DNA of 64,000 nt from Lachnospira eligens (GTDB lineage: Bacteria; Bacillota; Clostridia; Lachnospirales; Lachnospiraceae), in the NCBI RefSeq assembly GCF_009680455.1, contig NZ_WKRD01000001.1:186001-250000 (forward strand), read 5' to 3'. Shown in pieces: positions 26,957-35,731 of the stretch. Under the pieces are notes generated by a model that had not been told where the DNA came from, made no database searches, and was given only the letters and a program-made list of their open reading frames with translations. The position numbers and the translations under genes are program-made. Within the stretch, counting starts at the first letter, position 1. Each line of letters opens with the position of its first letter.

Positions 26957-28797
26957 TGTTTCTCTCTGCCTCCCCTGAATGAACCAAATCCAAAATGATC
27001 ACATCTTAAGCAGCGTCCAGATTCCTGACATGCTTCCTCGCATGAAAATCCATATTCAATAGGTTCAAAGTCTTTCTTTCTGTCTGCTGCATCACGCAGT
27101 GCAACCTCAACTCGTCCGCAAGGTACCTTATCCTCATATCCGGCATAAGGTATCTCTACATCTGAAGTTATCTCGTGATGGTAGCCAAGATATTCATCAA
27201 TGTTGGCTGCCGCAACCTTTCCGGCTGCTATAGCCCTGATTACTGTTGCAGGTCCTGTTACGCAGTCTCCTCCTGCAAATATTCCTTTACGTTCTTTAAT
27301 CTCACTTGTATCAAGTGCCTCAATTGTTCCTCTCTTGACTGTAACGCCATGCTCCTCAAAATATCTTGTTTCGATACCCTGTCCGATGGCAACTACAATA
27401 AGGTCGCAAGGAATAAGAACCTCGTCCTTAGCTGCAGTCTTAGGTGATGGTCTGCCACCTTTTATCCTGCTTATCATCTGTGGCTGAACCCATAAACCAA
27501 CTGCTGCGTCATTTTCATCTTTCTCTATTCTAACTGGTGACATAAGTTCAAGAACATCGCAGCCCTCTGCCTCTGCACCTTCAACCTCTTCCGGAAGTGC
27601 CGTCATGTCGGCTTTTCTTCTTCTATATACAATGCTTACTTTCTCAGCACCTAATCTTACAGAAGAACGTGCAACATCCATTGCTACATTTCCACCGCCA
27701 ATAACAACCACTCGCTTACCGGTATAGTCAGGCATTTCATCATCACCAATTGCACGAAGCATTTCTACTGCTGATGTTACGCCTGTTGTAGCATCCTCAC
27801 CATCAATTCCAATCTTCTTGTCTGCATGTGCTCCGATAGAAATGTATACTGCATTATATTCTTTATTAATATCCTCAAGCGTAATGTCTGTTCCTACGCT
27901 TATATTTTTCTTAACTTCTATTCCTGTAGACAATATAGCGTTAATCTCCGCATCCAGCTTTTTTCTTGGTAGTCTGTAGTTAGGAATTCCATATCTTAAC
28001 ATTCCACCAAGCTGCTTTCTCTGCTCAAATATAGTAACCTTATGTCCCATAAGAGCCAGATAATATGCGGCACTGAGTCCTCCCGGACCACCACCGATTA
28101 TTGCAACCTTCTTACCTGTTGGCTCATTACATGCCGGAACCGGAACATCACCGGCATTATCAACTGCCATTTTCTTAAGTCCCCTGATGTTGACTGGCGC
28201 GTCAATAAGTGTTCTCTTACATCTGTTTTCACATGGATGCTCACAAATGTATGCGCATGTTGTAGGCATTGGATTGTCTCTTCTTATAAGACGAACCGCG
28301 TCTGCATATCTGCCTTCATGCACAAGTGCTATGTATCCCGGTATATCTACTCCTGCCGGACATGACTTCACACATGCAACCGGCTGGTTACTGTTACATG
28401 AACAAAATCCCCTCTCAATATGTGACCTGAAATCATCCTCGCAGCCATCAATACATTTTAGTACAAGCTTTGCTGCCTCATATCCGATTGCACAGTCAGC
28501 GGAATAATAGATTCCCTCTGCTGTAAGCCTGATAACATCAAGAGTTTCCTCTGTTGCGTTACCATCAAGCACATCATCAAAAAGTCTCGCAAGCTGTCTA
28601 AGTCCCACACGGCATGGGACACATTTGCCACATGACTGTGCAAGACACATTTTTATAAATGACCTCGTAAGGTCAATAGTACACAATCCCGGTGGACTTG
28701 CTACTATTCTTCTCTCTAAATCCTGATATAAAGACTCCATTGTAACCTGAGCCTTATCCTTAGTAATAATCGTTAATCTGCTCAATTCCCGCTCCAT
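26950..28797 (-). CDS. NAD(P)H-dependent oxidoreductase (NuoF-fragment plus GltD-like), hydrogenase partner
   Basis: A 615-residue fusion. The N-terminal part (about 1-130) resembles the [4Fe-4S]-binding C-terminal region of NuoF/HydB, with QSCGKCVPCRVGLRQL. The remainder is like the small subunit of glutamate synthase: an Fe-S segment with CAYICEHPCENRCKR, FAD-binding IIGGGPGGLSAAYYL, NAD(P)-binding VVIGGGNVAMDVARSS and a closing IFAGGDC. The FMN/NADH Rossmann part of NuoF is absent. It likely passes electrons between NAD(P)H and the hydrogenase, whose start codon it overlaps. No strong ribosome site precedes the ATG, so the start is uncertain. Confidence 0.85.
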   Translation of the reverse strand: MERELSRLTIITKDKAQVTMESLYQDLERRIVASPPGLCTIDLTRSFIKMCLAQSCGKCVPCRVGLRQLARLFDDVLDGNATEETLDVIRLTAEGIYYSADCAIGYEAAKLVLKCIDGCEDDFRSHIERGFCSCNSNQPVACVKSCPAGVDIPGYIALVHEGRYADAVRLIRRDNPMPTTCAYICEHPCENRCKRTLIDAPVNIRGLKKMAVDNAGDVPVPACNEPTGKKVAIIGGGPGGLSAAYYLALMGHKVTIFEQRKQLGGMLRYGIPNYRLPRKKLDAEINAILSTGIEVKKNISVGTDITLEDINKEYNAVYISIGAHADKKIGIDGEDATTGVTSAVEMLRAIGDDEMPDYTGKRVVVIGGGNVAMDVARSSVRLGAEKVSIVYRRRKADMTALPEEVEGAEAEGCDVLELMSPVRIEKDENDAAVGLWVQPQMISRIKGGRPSPKTAAKDEVLIPCDLIVVAIGQGIETRYFEEHGVTVKRGTIEALDTSEIKERKGIFAGGDCVTGPATVIRAIAAGKVAAANIDEYLGYHHEITSDVEIPYAGYEDKVPCGRVEVALRDAADRKKDFEPIEYGFSCEEACQESGRCLRCDHFGFGSFRGGREKQW

Positions 28798-28889
28798 TTC
28801 TGCATATTGCGTATGTCGTATTGCTGCTTGCCAGTATACCGCTAGGCAGTTCCATGTAACATTTTACACAATATATGTTAATTTGAAAA

Positions 28890-28921
28890 GGAAGGTTATT
28901 TTTTTCACACAATAACCTTCC
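28890..28921 (-). terminator. Intrinsic terminator after the HxlR gene
   Basis: GGAAGGTTATT and AATAACCTTCC form a perfect 11-bp stem just beyond the HxlR stop codon, with a short T-run on the minus strand. Confidence 0.75.
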
Positions 28922-28930
28922 CTTCATCCA

Positions 28931-29305
28931 TTACTTATGGTCGCACTTCATGCACTGGCTCGATTCTTTGTCAGTTTCTTTCTTGTAAAATGCACATGAC
29001 CAGTCGCATATACTTTGCAATATCGGCATTACAGACAAGCCCTTTTCCGTAAGTGAATATTCAACTCTTGGCGGAATCTCGTCATATGATTTCCTTGATA
29101 CAATATCATCAGCAATCAGTGCTTTTAATGTTGTTGAAAGAACTGCATCTGTAATATTCACCAGTTCTGCCCTTAACTCACTATATCTTAATATCTTCTT
29201 ATCCGCCAGAACACATATAACTCTTGATTTCCATTTGCCTCCAAATACTTCCAGGCCGTATTCCAATGGACATCTGATATCTGATTCTAATTTCTTGTGA
29301 TACAT
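28931..29305 (-). CDS. HxlR family transcriptional regulator
   Basis: A 124-residue winged-helix regulator. The ATG at 29305 follows AAGGAGAGGTGT, better than an ATG eight codons earlier. Seen: CPLEYGLEVFGGKWKSRVI and LRYSELRAEL then LSTTLKALIADDIVSR, PRVEYSLTEKG, the HxlR signature. N-terminal and C-terminal cysteines (CPLEYG; CMKCDHK) might sense thiol or aldehyde stress as in some family members. It lies upstream of the hydrogenase operon, in the same direction, but is separated by a terminator. Confidence 0.9.
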   Translation of the reverse strand: MYHKKLESDIRCPLEYGLEVFGGKWKSRVICVLADKKILRYSELRAELVNITDAVLSTTLKALIADDIVSRKSYDEIPPRVEYSLTEKGLSVMPILQSICDWSCAFYKKETDKESSQCMKCDHK

Positions 29306-29385
29306 ACACCTCTCCTTTGTTTTTGGCATTTCTTTATAATATCATAATAACAATTATTTTAAAATCAAGTGTGTATGTCAGATTT

Positions 29386-29606
29386 TTATATATTCATCGT
29401 CATATATGGGGGAATGCATATAATTCCATCTTTTACAATTAAATTTCTTGGATGAATAATATAACTTTCGTATTCGTTTTTTCCAAATTCTTCTCAGATG
29501 GTAGACTTTCCAATACGTCTGGCGCCTTCTATCAGTAAAGCTTTTTCCCCTGACATTCATTTTTCCATTCCAGTAGTTTTTTATATATTTTTCTTTTTAA
29601 TATCAT
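29386..29606 (-). pseudogene. Remnant of a DUF4143-type AAA ATPase
   Basis: The start (MILKRKIYKKLLEWKNECQ) and, after a frameshift, ALLIEGARRIGKSTI with a P-loop, then a stop, EEFGKNEYESYI and a C-terminal tail ending CIPPYMTMNI match the two ends of AAA proteins with a DUF4143 C-terminus. Such proteins have over 400 residues; here most of the middle is deleted and frames are broken. The gene is dead. Confidence 0.75.
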
Positions 29607-29704
29607 GGTTCCTCCAGATTATGCGCATATATGTTAGTTCTAATTTTTATGATTATACGCACATTCTAAACAGGTTTTGAATTTATTTGCAGGGAGGCTT
29701 TTAT

Positions 29705-29996
29705 ATGTCAATGAATATTAGCAGTTTTATTCGGACGGAGATTTACTGAATGCAAATGGTGTTACAGGTATGGATGTTACTGTAATCGTTTAAGTGGTAC
29801 ATGGACTTTAGAACAATATGAAGGACAGTACAGAGCTGCTATGTACGCAGCCGTAAAATCAGTCAATCCAAATTTGAAGCCCGGACAAGCATTTGATACA
29901 GGCATTCTTGATAATGTCACAAGAGAATCCATAGAAGCTACACTTGTCCAAAATGGTAACAGACTCGTTCGTAATTCTATTGATGTATCGGTATAA
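29705..29996 (+). pseudogene. Frameshifted relative of the flagellum-like secreted proteins
   Basis: A GGGAGG site precedes an ATG and the frame starts MSMNISSF, but breaks twice. The third frame reads NRLSGTWTLEQYEGQYRAAM, then SVNPNLKPGQAFDTGILDNV and ends NSIDVSV. The C-terminus resembles the IDIR[VL] ends of proteins in the next operon. It appears to be a decayed paralog or module member, in the opposite direction to the operon. Confidence 0.6.
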
Positions 29997-30016
29997 AAGG
30001 GAGAAACGTATAGACT

Positions 30017-30063
30017 TCAAAAAGGCGGCAAATCATCTCAACATATTGTTGATGATTTGCCAC
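30017..30063 (-). terminator. Terminator of the flagellum-like operon
   Basis: GGCAAATCATC and GATGATTTGCC form an 11-bp stem with flanking G-C pairs; on the minus strand it is followed by T5. It lies nine bases beyond the stop codon of the last gene and also faces the plus-strand remnant. Confidence 0.75.
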
Positions 30064-30071
30064 CTCGACTT

Positions 30072-30290
30072 TTAACACTGATACCGTATCCACACCGCAT
30101 CACTGTCAAATTTTTTAGAAAGATAGGAAAGTTCATCCGCTGCAGTTTTTCGGGTTATCCCTGTCTTTACATCTTCTGTTTGCTCCACAACCTGCTTTTC
30201 TGTGGTTTCCTTAGCATTATTTTTCCGTATATTACCGGTATAAGCATTTGTGTAAATATTAGAGTAATTGTTTACACCTGTAACTGCCAT
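30072..30290 (-). CDS. Small flagellum-like module protein (72 aa)
   Basis: A 72-residue protein starting MAVTGVNNYSNIYTNAY after a GGAGATG site. The Asn/Tyr/Thr-rich N-terminus is like that of other proteins in the operon (compare MKIYNNTNITYS), and the body is hydrophilic with KKTAADELSYLSKKF-like helix. It ends abruptly in IRYQC, so it may be the truncated N-terminus of a longer family member. No signal peptide. Last gene of the operon under LytTR control. Confidence 0.6.
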   Translation of the reverse strand: MAVTGVNNYSNIYTNAYTGNIRKNNAKETTEKQVVEQTEDVKTGITRKTAADELSYLSKKFDSDAVWIRYQC

Positions 30291-30323
30291 ACTAACATCT
30301 CCTTTCGTATTACAAAGCTTTCA

Positions 30324-31082
30324 TTACCTTTTATTAGCATAATAATCCCAAATACCATTAAGCATTTTCCGATTACCATCTGATACATTCAGATTTAGCC
30401 TTAAATCTTTCCAATCACCCAAATACTGCTGCGATAATTTCTGGTTATCCGACTGGATGGCGGATAAAAATGCCTGATATGCCGAATTTTTGATAACCCC
30501 CTTTTCTTTAGATTTTGCAGTATTTTCCTGGTTCTCACCTATGTTCTGTTCATTTGCTGTCTGTTCACTTTCTTTATGGTAAACTACCGATGGTGTAAAA
30601 TCCTGTAATTCTGACCAGATTTCTGTGGAAGTTGCCATAAAATTACTGTGGTTTTCATATGCCTGATTCAGCATATCCAGTTCTTTTTCTTTGGTCAATT
30701 CCTCAATTTTGCCCGATTCTGTCACATAATACTCCAGCTCATAATCTTGTTCCGCATATTTTTCTTCAATGCTGTTTTTCATTTTGTTATATGCTGTCGC
30801 CATTCTGTTTACATGATGTTCAAAGGAATCGGACTTTACACTCTCTGTATCTTCTTTGACAAATATATCCGTCACTTCCCTCTCAAAACGGTTCTGATAA
30901 TCCATAGAGCTGACAGAAGATAAATACCTAAATCTCTCCTGCCCCGTTTTAGAAATAGATACTGTATCTGTATACTGTGTCATCTTCTTTTCTAAATCTG
31001 CTGGAAAATTTTGCTTCGTATTTTTCCTGCTGTTATGTTCGATTGCAGAATATGTAATATTTGTATTATTGTAAATCTTCAT
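30324..31082 (-). CDS. Hypothetical secreted-like protein of the LytTR operon (252 aa)
   Basis: A 252-residue hydrophilic protein, MKIYNNTNITYSAIEHNSRK at the N-terminus, with no cleavable signal or membrane segment. The middle is helical (HHVNRMATAYNKMKNSIEEKY and KEKELDMLNQAYENHSNF) and the C-terminal third contains YQAFLSAIQSDNQKLSQQ. Composition and lack of cysteine resemble flagellar export substrates. It belongs to an operon with FlxA-like and FliD-like proteins. No named family is claimed. Confidence 0.7.
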   Translation of the reverse strand: MKIYNNTNITYSAIEHNSRKNTKQNFPADLEKKMTQYTDTVSISKTGQERFRYLSSVSSMDYQNRFEREVTDIFVKEDTESVKSDSFEHHVNRMATAYNKMKNSIEEKYAEQDYELEYYVTESGKIEELTKEKELDMLNQAYENHSNFMATSTEIWSELQDFTPSVVYHKESEQTANEQNIGENQENTAKSKEKGVIKNSAYQAFLSAIQSDNQKLSQQYLGDWKDLRLNLNVSDGNRKMLNGIWDYYANKR

Positions 31083-31109
31083 AGCTGTTTCCTTCCCAGA
31101 TAAATACCA

Positions 31110-31757
31110 TTAGACTCTAATATCAATCGGCACATACCTTTTAATTGTCTCTGTTTGTACCATTTCTGCTGCCTCTAAACTATCTGTAACAAGCTGCTCC
31201 TGCAAAACCTCGTCTGGAAGTTCTTCCATATTCTCCATAGTTTTTTCCGTCATCTGCTCTGTCATTTCTTCGGTTGTCTCCGAAAGTTCGTCCATGATTT
31301 CAGACATCATGCCCTTGTTTTCCTCTGTTCCAAGAGCTTCATCCACCATTTCTTCCTTTCGTTCTTCTTCTGTTTTAGGCTTATTCCTCTCAGCAGCTTC
31401 CGCAATCTTTTCGCCATGTTCTTCTGCCTCGTCCATGACATGAAACATCTGCGAATTATTATACTCCTGATTTGCTGCCGCAATTTCATTCTCATAATTA
31501 TGAAACATTTCCAGCTTTTCAGAGATTTCTTCCAAAGTGTCAGCCTTTCGGTTTTTCAGATTTTCTTTTTGTGCTTCAAAAAAAGCCACCTTATTATCCC
31601 GTTCCTGCTGTCGCTGCAATTTTTCCTGTGTACTTTTCAACATATTAGAACTATTAAATCTATTTATTAATAAACCTCCACCGGATAAATTGACTGTAAA
31701 ACTCATCTGGTTCCTCCTTCCCGACAAATTAATACAAAAGATTTTTCTTCTTGTCAT
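31110..31757 (-). CDS. Coiled-coil protein of the LytTR operon ending in IDIRV
   Basis: A 215-residue protein that may start at 31757 or at MSFTVNLSGGG about 17 codons later, which has AGGAGG upstream and is the more likely start (near 31706). It has a long predicted coiled coil (QEKLQRQQERDNKVAFFEAQ and following), a Glu/Met-rich acidic region, and a C-terminus RYVPIDIRV shared in pattern with the first protein of the operon. There is no signal peptide and no cysteine in the shorter form. Function unknown; the company suggests an extracellular appendage or secreted factor. Confidence 0.7.
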   Translation of the reverse strand: MTRRKIFCINLSGRRNQMSFTVNLSGGGLLINRFNSSNMLKSTQEKLQRQQERDNKVAFFEAQKENLKNRKADTLEEISEKLEMFHNYENEIAAANQEYNNSQMFHVMDEAEEHGEKIAEAAERNKPKTEEERKEEMVDEALGTEENKGMMSEIMDELSETTEEMTEQMTEKTMENMEELPDEVLQEQLVTDSLEAAEMVQTETIKRYVPIDIRV

Positions 31758-31771
31758 TTAGGCTTAACATA

Positions 31772-32527
31772 CTATACTTCCTTATCTATCTTACGTGACG
31801 TTAGAGAGGAATCCGTTTTAGAATATGTACCATTGTTTGTATACGTTGCACTTGCCCGGTTTGCAGCATTTGATATACCAGCTGCTTTCTGGGCTGTTTT
31901 GCCTGCAAAGGAATTGTAACCTGTAAAAATCGTTTTCAATGAACTGATATCTGCTTTCTTCAATTCATCTTCATCCAGCTCCAGCTTATTCCCCTTTCCT
32001 ATGGTAATACCTATTTTAGAAAGTAAATGACTGGTTTTGTCTGTCATGCCTGTCATCCATGAAGCATTTCTAAGGACATCTTTTGTATTGGATTCTCCTG
32101 CCTCCTTAACAACATCATTATAATCATCAATAAAAGATTTCACTTTTTTGGTAATTGCATCCCAGTCATAATCCTCTACCTCTGTTTCTTCCCCGGTCTT
32201 TTCATCCTTCTTTTTTATTTTCTTTTTTTCCCAGAGTGACGCATCGTTTAGTGCATCTGCTGATTTTTTCAGGGAATCCGCACTTGTTTTCATCAGTGTA
32301 AGCTTCTGTGAAGTATCGCCTTTACCCGATAATTTTTCTGCATCCTGCTTTGCATAATATGCTTTCATAAGTTTTCCATAGCTTCCGTTTTTAATCGCAG
32401 CATAATCAGAAAGCATATTGGTGTTTCCTACGGATGAACTGTCGGAAGTTCCTCCAAATAATGCGGAATAATCTACATTTCTGTTATATTTACTTGTGTA
32501 ATCACTAAAACTCTTAATCTCTGACAT
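31772..32527 (-). CDS. FliD-like / flagellar-axial-like protein
   Basis: A protein of 251 residues from MSEIKSFSDYTSKYNRN, with a GGAGAATGGT-like site upstream (a longer frame begins at 32548). The middle and end resemble the C-terminal half of filament-cap proteins: DAITKKVKSFIDDYNDVVKE, LRNASWMTGMT, LLSKIGITIGKGNKLELDED and DISSLKTIFTGYNSFAGKTA. A full FliD has over 400 residues, so this is a short relative lacking the D2-D3 part. It is probably exported through a flagellar-type channel and assembled outside. Confidence 0.75.
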   Translation of the reverse strand: MSEIKSFSDYTSKYNRNVDYSALFGGTSDSSSVGNTNMLSDYAAIKNGSYGKLMKAYYAKQDAEKLSGKGDTSQKLTLMKTSADSLKKSADALNDASLWEKKKIKKKDEKTGEETEVEDYDWDAITKKVKSFIDDYNDVVKEAGESNTKDVLRNASWMTGMTDKTSHLLSKIGITIGKGNKLELDEDELKKADISSLKTIFTGYNSFAGKTAQKAAGISNAANRASATYTNNGTYSKTDSSLTSRKIDKEV

Positions 32528-32548
32528 AATACCATTCTCCTTTACCAA

Positions 32549-33349
32549 CTATAAACGAATATCAATCGATGTATACACTGCCTGCTGTGTTGCATTCTGC
32601 GCATTTTCCAGAGTCGGTGTTTCTACTGTCACCTGTGTTTCCCCTTTGATATCCGTATTCTTTACGCTGTCTGTCTCCTCTGCCGCAGCCCCCGCAGATT
32701 CCTGTGTTTTCTCGGATTTATCAGTATTGTTCTTTGTTGCAGTGTCTTCTGTATTGCTGTTCTCTGCTTTTGCAGCTTCTTCTACTGATTTATTTGCATC
32801 TATAAGTGTAGACATCTGTGCTGCTGTCGCAGACTGTGCCTTTGCCTGCAGCTCTGCCAGTTCTTCTTCCTTCTTCTCAGTATTTCCTTTTCCGGCATCC
32901 TGTTTGATTTCAGATTCAAGCACACTGGCACGTCCCTGTATCTGTGTTGCCATACTTCCCTGCACCTTTGCCTGTTTCATGGAAGAATCTGCGGAGATCA
33001 TCGCCTGCATACTTGCCTGTGACAATCCGGTGTCTTTCTTTTTAGAAGTGCTACTTGTTCCAGCCACCATATCATCCATAGATGACGAATTTTTACTCTG
33101 CTGTTCCTTTCTCTGCTCGATCTGGTGCTGTCTTAACTGCTGATTGAGATTGTTAATCTCCTGCTGTATCTCCTGACGCTTTTTCATCTTATCCTCTAAT
33201 GACATTTCTTCATTCGATGATAAATCCTGTAGCTTCTGCTGTGCATTTGCAATCTGATTCTGAATATTTTTACTTACAGAATCATTCCCCTGTGTCATTC
33301 CCATTGTTCCTGTCTGCGTATTTGTCCCACTAAATCCATTGATTCTCAT
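32549..33349 (-). CDS. FlxA-like coiled-coil protein
   Basis: A 266-residue protein starting at MRINGFSGTNTQTG, eight bases after AAGGAGG. It has a strong coiled coil with SLEDKMKKRQEIQQEINNLN like FlxA family proteins, followed by repetitive Ser/Lys, Ala/Glu-rich and Thr-rich sections, and ends in YTSIDIRL. No signal peptide, no cysteine. FlxA-like proteins belong to flagellar regulons in other bacteria. It is the first gene of an operon of five genes and is preceded by a LytTR-type box at 33461-33491, about 113 bp before the start. Confidence 0.8.
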   Translation of the reverse strand: MRINGFSGTNTQTGTMGMTQGNDSVSKNIQNQIANAQQKLQDLSSNEEMSLEDKMKKRQEIQQEINNLNQQLRQHQIEQRKEQQSKNSSSMDDMVAGTSSTSKKKDTGLSQASMQAMISADSSMKQAKVQGSMATQIQGRASVLESEIKQDAGKGNTEKKEEELAELQAKAQSATAAQMSTLIDANKSVEEAAKAENSNTEDTATKNNTDKSEKTQESAGAAAEETDSVKNTDIKGETQVTVETPTLENAQNATQQAVYTSIDIRL

Positions 33350-33460
33350 TGTATTGTCCTCCTTGAGCTTAAATTCTGAAATCCGTTTCCTTAAAAATCT
33401 GTACAACATGATTTCTCTTTACTGATTCTTTCGGCATATCTTTCTTTACAATAAACAGCG

Positions 33461-33491
33461 ATGTTGTGAACCGCCCTTTTTTTGTTGTGAA
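33461..33491 (-). promoter_or_regulatory. LytTR-type direct-repeat box of the FlxA-like operon
   Basis: Two GTTGTGAA units (33463-33470 and 33484-33491) are spaced exactly 21 bp, two helical turns, with CCTTTTTTT between them. The 31-bp block differs at only three positions from the block at 35701-35731 upstream of the LytTR regulator gene. Direct repeats at this spacing are the usual LytTR target. Confidence 0.85.
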
Positions 33492-33493
33492 GC

Positions 33494-33540
33494 AAATAAA
33501 AAACACTAAATATTCTGATGTTTCACAGATTACTTAGTGC
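33494..33540 (-). terminator. Terminator between the two-component genes and the FlxA-like operon
   Basis: A long stem (CACTAAATATTCTG near 33504 pairing with the CAGATTACTTAGTG arm ending at 33539) is followed by T-runs in both directions. It isolates the two transcription units, so the FlxA-like operon must use its own promoter. Confidence 0.75.
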
Positions 33541-33549
33541 TTTTTGTCC

Positions 33550-34920
33550 TTATTCTACCTGTAACATAATACTTAGAACCACTTCCTGATTCTCCTGCTC
33601 TAAAGATATATCTCCCATATACATCCTTGCAACCCTCCGGATATTATGCAGTCCAATTCCATGCTCCTTCCCTGATTTCGTTGTTTCCGGCAGGTCACTG
33701 TCCTTATAATTTAACTCTCCCTCATATCTGTTCTTTATGGTTATCATAAAAATACTGTTTTTCCGAAAAGAAGAGAGACTGATATAAGGATTTTCTCCAC
33801 TTACATTTTCCATACAGTTATCCAGTGCATTGTTTAAGATCACGCTTAAATCAAATGCATTTAATTTCGTATCCCCCGGATAATGAAAATCTGATATAAA
33901 ACGAATCTGCTTTTCCTTTGCTTCTCTTAACTTTTCCATCAGAATCACATCAATGACAGGACTCCCCGTTTTTATCTCGGGAGATATTTCATTCCACTCC
34001 TTTTTCAAATGCTCCATATATTCTGCTGCATCATCCATATGATTCTCTGCCACAAGATGTTCCAGCATCTGTATATGATTCCCCATGTCATGACGCAGGC
34101 TGCGGATATCCTGATACAGCTTTTCCACTTCCCCGATATGCTTTTTCATGTCACTGACCTGATTTAATACCAGCTCCTGCCCTGTCTGTTCTTCCTGTGC
34201 CACCTTCCAGTTTTGAAACATCGTAGTCATAACAAGAATTGCTATGATAGAGATAAAATAATGCACGAAGCTTAAAGCTCCATAAAATCCATAGGTATCT
34301 GTCAGGCTCTTTCCTGTATCTTTTTCATAAATATTCAGATAATATTGTAGAATGCCATACCCTGTAACTCCCACGAGAGAAGGTATGATAAGCATTACCA
34401 GCTCTTTGACGCTCATTTCATCATTTTTGTATACATATGCTTTATTGATCAGACCGATTGCAACTGCAAGGAAAACGATACAAAGCACAATATCCAGAAT
34501 TCTCGTTCCAGCATAAAGTACATATTGCAGCCATTGTCTTCCTGCAATCGTATTTCCAAAAACCAGAGCTTTTGTGATAAAATCATCCATTCTGCCTGCC
34601 ATTGCAACCGCAAGCCAACGGATAGAAAAAAATGTCACTGCAAGAAATATTTTCTGATAAATGTTTCTTCTGTCCTGTACATACATCACAAGAAATGCAG
34701 CCACAACTCCCAGCATATATGCAGAAAAATTGCCAATCTGCTGCGGTATCAGATACAGCACAGACATAATTCCAATATAAACAATACTGACCAGAGCAGC
34801 TTCCCTTTTCTTTTTCATATATGGATATACAAAAACACCAAAACAGATTCCTGTAATAATCAAAATTGCAATAACAGAAAACTTCGATGTGATCATCCAA
34901 CATCTTTCCACTAAACTCAT
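33550..34920 (-). CDS. GHKL-type sensor histidine kinase (AgrC/ComD class)
   Basis: A 456-residue membrane kinase. Residues 1 to about 235 hold six to seven hydrophobic segments. A coiled linker leads to the H-box IRSLRHDMGNHIQMLEHL with the phospho-accepting histidine near 277. The ATPase domain has LSVILNNALDNCMENV (N box) and GIGLHNIRRVARMYMG (G box). Kinases of this class usually sense secreted peptides; no agrB/agrD-like genes are visible nearby. The start overlaps the stop of the response regulator gene by four bases. Confidence 0.92.
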   Translation of the reverse strand: MSLVERCWMITSKFSVIAILIITGICFGVFVYPYMKKKREAALVSIVYIGIMSVLYLIPQQIGNFSAYMLGVVAAFLVMYVQDRRNIYQKIFLAVTFFSIRWLAVAMAGRMDDFITKALVFGNTIAGRQWLQYVLYAGTRILDIVLCIVFLAVAIGLINKAYVYKNDEMSVKELVMLIIPSLVGVTGYGILQYYLNIYEKDTGKSLTDTYGFYGALSFVHYFISIIAILVMTTMFQNWKVAQEEQTGQELVLNQVSDMKKHIGEVEKLYQDIRSLRHDMGNHIQMLEHLVAENHMDDAAEYMEHLKKEWNEISPEIKTGSPVIDVILMEKLREAKEKQIRFISDFHYPGDTKLNAFDLSVILNNALDNCMENVSGENPYISLSSFRKNSIFMITIKNRYEGELNYKDSDLPETTKSGKEHGIGLHNIRRVARMYMGDISLEQENQEVVLSIMLQVE

Positions 34921-35630
34921 CTGACTTCATTTCCTTTCCTCTGGTTATACTTCAGATATTGCTTCACAAACTCTGGATAATTCTTTTTTGCAATCAATGC
35001 AGTTCCATTTTTCATAGTTACACAAGTTGCATCATATTTTTCTACATATTTAAAATGTACAAGATAGGCTCTGTGTGTTCGGAAAAAATCTGTTCCTGCC
35101 ATATCACTTAATTCCTGTAATTTACCATAGTATTCAATATCCGTACTTCGTGTATGGATAATAACTTTCCGGTTATACACCTCGGCATACACAATATCAC
35201 GCAGAAAAATCTTTATATGACTTCCGGCGGTCTGTACCATAATATACTTTTCGTCTTTTTCAAGTCTGGAACTCCTTTTTATGTTATGGACTGCCTTTGT
35301 CACAACCTCTTTCAATTTCTCATCGGAAAATGGCTTAACCAGATAATGAAATGCTCCGACATCAAATGCCTGAAAAACATACGCCTCTGCTGCTGTCACA
35401 AAAATGAGTATCATATCCTCATTGTCCTGACGAAGCACCTTTGCCGTTTCCATCCCATCCATTCCCGGCATCTGAATATCCAGAAAAAGAATATCCGGCT
35501 TACTGCCACTTGCGATCAGTTCATCACCCGATAAATATTTATCTATAACCGCATCTGGCAATAACTTTTTTATCTTTTTCTCCAGTATCTGAACCATAGA
35601 TACTTCATCATCACAGATAGCTATTTGCAT
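34917..35630 (-). CDS. LytTR family response regulator
   Basis: A 237-residue regulator. The receiver domain (1-120) has DDE at 8-10, LFLDIQMPGMDG with the phospho-accepting Asp near 53, and KPF near 104. The LytTR DNA-binding domain (about 135-235) has IVYAEVYNRKVIIHT and FFRTHRAYLVHFKYV. It is co-transcribed with the GHKL kinase. The direct-repeat box at 35701-35731 lies before its own start and a near copy lies before the FlxA-like operon, so it very likely controls both. Confidence 0.93.
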   Translation of the reverse strand: MQIAICDDEVSMVQILEKKIKKLLPDAVIDKYLSGDELIASGSKPDILFLDIQMPGMDGMETAKVLRQDNEDMILIFVTAAEAYVFQAFDVGAFHYLVKPFSDEKLKEVVTKAVHNIKRSSRLEKDEKYIMVQTAGSHIKIFLRDIVYAEVYNRKVIIHTRSTDIEYYGKLQELSDMAGTDFFRTHRAYLVHFKYVEKYDATCVTMKNGTALIAKKNYPEFVKQYLKYNQRKGNEVR

Positions 35631-35664
35631 ATTGTCACTTCCTTGCTTACATATATTTATAGCT

Positions 35665-35731
35665 ATTATATCGGATAAGTTCTTGCAATATCTATCTGGA
35701 ATGTTGTGAAATGACCTTTTTTTGTTGTGAA
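35665..35731 (-). promoter_or_regulatory. LytTR box and promoter of the two-component genes
   Basis: GTTGTGAA occurs at 35703-35710 and 35724-35731, 21 bp apart. On the minus strand a TATAAT -10 element follows at 35665-35670 and has no good -35 partner. A box about 9 bp before the -35 position of a weak promoter fits activation by the regulator it precedes. Confidence 0.8.

Noticed and set aside
33550..35731. AgrB/AgrD-type peptide pheromone genes next to the GHKL kinase
   Set aside because: No AgrB-like protease or short cysteine-containing precursor was found in the surrounding 6 kb.
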